From Nitrososphaerales archaeon TH703 (lineage in GTDB: Archaea; Thermoproteota; Nitrososphaeria; Nitrososphaerales; Nitrososphaeraceae): 8,010 nt of DNA. The position numbers and the translations under genes were made by a program. Positions 5,470-8,010 of the stretch are shown here, in pieces. The DNA is taken from the NCBI GenBank assembly GCA_014523525.1, contig JAATVL010000099.1, forward strand, positions 1-8,010, given 5' to 3'. Under the pieces are notes generated by a model. It did no database searches and was not told the origin of the DNA. It saw only the letters and a program-made list of their open reading frames with translations. The first letter of the stretch is position 1; each line of letters begins with the position of its first letter.

Positions 5470-7113
5470 GTGAGAGATAAAAACATAGTAATCATGACAG
5501 TTGCTTTAAAGGTGCATCCATCATTCTTTAGAGAATTTGCTACAAAGACATGGGTTTCTCCTGCTGACGTAATCAAGGAACTGATTGAAAATGCCTTTGA
5601 CGAAGACGCAACAAGAGTTCTGATAACTATTCTAAATGATCATTCCATTTCCATTGAGGATAATGCAGGAATGGATGAAAGCGAAATTCAAAAGTTCTTG
5701 TTACTTGGCTCGCCCCATAAGAAAGTTGATTCTATTTCACCCAAATTAAAAAGGGTTAGGACAGGTAGGTATGGGACAGGCAGACTTTCATTTCTTACGT
5801 CATTTGAAAAGATGAAAATTAGAACGCGAAAGGGTAACTACAACAAATCATTTTTAATCGATACAAAATCTCTTGATGGACTATTTACAGGTAAATCAAA
5901 TCTACGTGAGATTGGGGAACCACGCTTATCCAGAGATGGAACTGAGATAATAGTCAGTGATGCCAAATCCCTTGTAGATGTATCCAGATTGATAAAGGAA
6001 ATTAGAAAATTGGCAGTACTCAGACACCCTCTTTTTGAGGTATATATTAAAAAGTCAGCCAAATTTAAAGAATGGAATTTTTCTGATGCTGAACTGATAA
6101 AGGTCCCTGAGATACAGGGCCACAAAATACCGTTAAGTCTGGATAAGGGGAACATAGTTGGTGAAATAACTGTAGCTCGTAGACCTTTAACTGAGGATGA
6201 GAGAGGAATTGCAGTTATGGTAGGTGGCCATATAGTTATGAGGACTTTATTCGGTTTTGATACCAAGATACCCAGAGTGACGGGATTTGTTAGATGTGAT
6301 TCATTGACATCAAGATTCGCTGATAAATCTGCAATAATAGAAGATAATGAATTTGAGACATTTTCAAGCCTAATGAAAAAGTTCATAATTGATACTGTCA
6401 TACCTAGTTTAACACTCTACGAAGATGTTCTTGTCACTCGGGGAGAATCAAAAATTTACAAACAAATAGACAAAGTTCTTGGTCAGGCAGTAATTGAGAC
6501 CCTTGAGCCATATGAAGAGATAGAAGGGTATGAGATAGTAGACACCAAGAAAATAGTTTCAAAACCTAGTAATAAAACATCATCTATACCTGCGGAAGAT
6601 AATTTGTTTGATAAATCAATTGAAGATGAATACAAAGACATTACGAAGGATGAAATCAAAAGATCTAGAGATACTATAAGTGAAAAAGGGGGAAATCTGC
6701 AGACTGGGGGAATTGAAGATAATACCTTACCTAATTATCTGTCTAGTGGAGAAAATATAGATAATAGAAACTACGAAAGTGTAACAGTTACAACTCAGAT
6801 AAGAAAGCCGCTGATTAAGAAAACATTCGCATTGAAAAAAATCGGATACAAGATCATTCCTTATGAAGATGAAACTGATTCCAGATATAGCTTCATAAAT
6901 GAAAATGTAGTATTTGTAAACAAGGCAAATCCAACGTATAAGGCGGAATCATCAAGGGGTGATGAGTTCCTTTTAAGACATATTATGAATATAGTAGCAC
7001 AAGTTGTGGCTGAGTCAAGACATCCTGAAGGAAAGGAGGCATTAGAATTGCAGAGCAGGCTAGTTTCAGAGGCAATAAGAATTCATGATACATTCTTATC
7101 TAAAACACCCTGA
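5470..7113 (+). CDS. GHKL-fold ATPase (MutL/MORC/Hsp90-like), function unknown
   Basis: The N-terminal half is a GHKL ATPase. The N box ELIENAFDEDA (37-47) holds the Mg-binding Asn41. The G1 box is EDNAGMD (63-69). The G2/lid motif is GRYGTGRLSF (99-108). Residues about 230-315 look like the S5-fold transducer of MutL/MORC proteins (GIAVMVGGHIV, then RFADKSAI, where Lys286 could contact the gamma-phosphate). Residues about 355-440 form an acidic, Ser/Asn-rich, probably disordered linker. A C-terminal domain (about 445-547) shows YSFINENVVFVNKANPTYKA and ends in long helices, possibly for dimerisation. No kinase H box or transmembrane helix is present, so this is not a sensor kinase. The GTG at 5470 is given; ATG at 5494 (codon 9) is equally possible, and an in-frame TAG at 5461 limits extension. 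Fold secure, role unknown; a proteasome subunit gene follows after 74 bases. Confidence 0.8.
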   Translation: MRDKNIVIMTVALKVHPSFFREFATKTWVSPADVIKELIENAFDEDATRVLITILNDHSISIEDNAGMDESEIQKFLLLGSPHKKVDSISPKLKRVRTGRYGTGRLSFLTSFEKMKIRTRKGNYNKSFLIDTKSLDGLFTGKSNLREIGEPRLSRDGTEIIVSDAKSLVDVSRLIKEIRKLAVLRHPLFEVYIKKSAKFKEWNFSDAELIKVPEIQGHKIPLSLDKGNIVGEITVARRPLTEDERGIAVMVGGHIVMRTLFGFDTKIPRVTGFVRCDSLTSRFADKSAIIEDNEFETFSSLMKKFIIDTVIPSLTLYEDVLVTRGESKIYKQIDKVLGQAVIETLEPYEEIEGYEIVDTKKIVSKPSNKTSSIPAEDNLFDKSIEDEYKDITKDEIKRSRDTISEKGGNLQTGGIEDNTLPNYLSSGENIDNRNYESVTVTTQIRKPLIKKTFALKKIGYKIIPYEDETDSRYSFINENVVFVNKANPTYKAESSRGDEFLLRHIMNIVAQVVAESRHPEGKEALELQSRLVSEAIRIHDTFLSKTP

Positions 7114-7187
7114 CTAATTGCAACTTACATTGTTTAAGAAGCCGACGAAACGACTAAATCTAACTACATTCACTACTATCCAATCAT
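7114..7187 (+). other. Spacer before the proteasome beta gene with a weak TATA-like element
   Basis: This 74-base spacer separates the GHKL stop from the proteasome ATG. CTAAATCTAAC (about 7154-7164), centred near 29 bases upstream of the ATG, could be a TATA box giving an independent near-leaderless transcript. No Shine-Dalgarno motif and no terminator are visible, so co-transcription with the GHKL gene also remains possible. Confidence 0.3.
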
Positions 7188-7784
7188 ATGGCGTTTCAAT
7201 TTATGCCTGGTGCTACCGCTATAGGTTTAACTTGTCAAGATGGCATTATTCTTGCAGCTGAGAAGCGTATCTCGTATGGAAATTTTGTTGTAAATAAAAA
7301 TACGAGGAAAATATTCTCGATAACAGATCAAGTTGCTAGCGCGTGTGCAGGAATGGTTGCCGATATGCAGGTTTTGACAAGACAGGTGGGAGCACTTGCG
7401 AAAATTAGAAAATTAGAAACTAGGAGAGAGATGGCTACCAATTCCGTTGCCAAATTAATGTCAGTCATTATGTTTGAAAGAAGGTACTTCCCTTTGCTGA
7501 CGCAGGTAATTGTTGGAGGAGTACTCACCGTGCCTGAGATTTATACCCTAGATCCGTTAGGTTCGCTTCTACCTGACAATTATGCAGCAGTGGGCACTGG
7601 TGCAGAATTAGCATTGGGACTAATTGATTCTGAGTATAAGAAAGATATGACAGAGGATGCATCGAAGAAGCTCGCTATTAAGGCAATTAAATCGTCGGTA
7701 CAAAGAGACTCAGCAAGTGGCGATGGTATTGATATACTGGCGATAACCAATAAGGGAACTAAAGAGGAATCTATTAATCTTTAA
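7188..7784 (+). CDS. psmB: 20S proteasome beta-type subunit, probably non-catalytic (Ala at Thr1 position)
   Basis: Beta subunits form the inner rings of the archaeal 20S proteasome and normally cut substrates with an N-terminal threonine exposed by propeptide cleavage. This 198-residue protein aligns without gaps to the Thermoplasma beta subunit as I recall it, with an offset of 8. The pro-sequence would be MAFQFMPG and the mature chain would start A9-T10-A11-I12-G13, where the active family has T-T-T-V-G. Thr1 is thus replaced by Ala. The rest of the site is kept: Glu25 (17), Arg27 (19), Lys41 (33), Gly55 (47), Asp174 (166) and Ser177 (169) in QRDSASGDGID; Ser129 is Thr137. Length is typical. 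Several crenarchaea have a second beta subunit of this ATAIG type beside a canonical one, so a catalytic paralog is expected elsewhere in the genome. The fold is certain; inactivity is inferred. Confidence 0.92.
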   Translation: MAFQFMPGATAIGLTCQDGIILAAEKRISYGNFVVNKNTRKIFSITDQVASACAGMVADMQVLTRQVGALAKIRKLETRREMATNSVAKLMSVIMFERRYFPLLTQVIVGGVLTVPEIYTLDPLGSLLPDNYAAVGTGAELALGLIDSEYKKDMTEDASKKLAIKAIKSSVQRDSASGDGIDILAITNKGTKEESINL

Positions 7785-7835
7785 CTAAAGAGTTCGATTC
7801 TTAAAATTACCACTTCTTTAATATCCTCAAACTCG

Positions 7836-8010
7836 TCAGGTCCGGATCGTTTTTTTCATTTCCCAATAGATATCCCCAATATGATGTATATTGTTCAAGA
7901 CAACGCCCTTCTCCATTTTTCTTGCATTCACATCATCAACCAGTGATAGACATACGGCAAGTTCTTTTTTGTGAGTTTGATCTTTTACCAATACTATTTC
8001 AGATTCATTG
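7836..8010 (-). CDS. PUA-domain RNA-binding protein, MCT-1/Tma20-like, C-terminal 57 residues (partial at right edge)
   Basis: The minus-strand frame is open from the right edge to TGA at 7836-7838 and encodes the end of a protein. The visible part reads as the last strands of a PUA domain: VLVKDQTHKKELAVCLSLVD, then RKMEKGVVLNNIHHIGDIYWEMKK. The KG..(x)N.H..GD..W..K tail closely resembles the C-terminus of eukaryotic MCT-1 (KGIGIENIHYLNDGLW) and its archaeal COG2016 relatives, which bind RNA on the small ribosomal subunit in translation initiation or recycling. This comparison is from memory. The tail also resembles other PUA proteins, so a different PUA family is possible. It converges on the proteasome gene with 51 bases between stops. 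The start and N-terminal domain are outside the window. Confidence 0.72.
   Translation of the reverse strand, partial: NESEIVLVKDQTHKKELAVCLSLVDDVNARKMEKGVVLNNIHHIGDIYWEMKKTIRT
7850..7856 (+). terminator. T-tract, candidate terminator of the proteasome beta gene
   Basis: Seven consecutive T on the plus strand lie 65 bases after the psmB stop. They fall inside the 3' end of the convergent PUA gene, where they encode Lys codons on the other strand. Archaeal transcripts can end at such tracts; the coding explanation alone would also account for it. Confidence 0.25.

Noticed and set aside
5838..6401. Minus-strand 187-codon ORF
   Set aside because: It is antisense to the GHKL ATPase gene over a conserved region and its protein shows no domain.
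5470..7113. GHKL protein as a two-component sensor histidine kinase
   Set aside because: There is no H box, dimerisation helix, transmembrane segment or sensor domain, and no response regulator gene nearby; the motif pattern is MutL/MORC-like.
7328..7528. Minus-strand 66-codon ORF
   Set aside because: It is fully antisense to the proteasome beta gene, with no independent support.

Overview
The window reads as AT-rich archaeal chromosome, most likely from an ammonia-oxidising type thaumarchaeon (Nitrososphaeria). This rests on an archaea-only GatE tRNA amidotransferase subunit, an archaeal 20S proteasome beta subunit, an MCT-1/Tma20-type PUA protein, frequent ATA isoleucine codons, and TATA-like elements about 25-32 bases upstream of start codons with no Shine-Dalgarno motif, as in leaderless archaeal transcription. 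The assignment to a phylum is an inference from protein style, not from a marker gene search.

Left part (1-5069): five protein genes lie on the minus strand. From the left edge these are the N-terminal half of gatE (TTG start), a DUF309-domain protein, a class I SAM-dependent methyltransferase (also TTG start), and the sucC-sucD pair for succinyl-CoA ligase, which abuts with no intervening base. One small plus-strand ORF (970-1122) for a putative 50-residue single-pass membrane protein lies between gatE and the DUF309 gene.

Right part (5070-8010): a divergent promoter region separates sucC from a second small membrane ORF (5167-5337, 56 residues) with a well-placed TATA box. Next come a 547-residue GHKL (MutL/MORC/Hsp90-like) ATPase and, 74 bases later on the same strand, a proteasome beta subunit. 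The 3' end of a PUA-domain gene converges on the proteasome gene from the right edge.

Most genes are housekeeping: Gln-tRNA formation, TCA-cycle substrate-level phosphorylation, protein degradation and ribosome-associated RNA binding. The most notable point is the proteasome beta subunit. An ungapped comparison with the remembered Thermoplasma subunit puts Ala where the catalytic Thr1 should be, while nearly all other active-site residues are kept. It is therefore probably a non-catalytic ring subunit, and it lies directly downstream of an uncharacterised GHKL ATPase. No mobile element, CRISPR array, tRNA or rRNA gene was seen.
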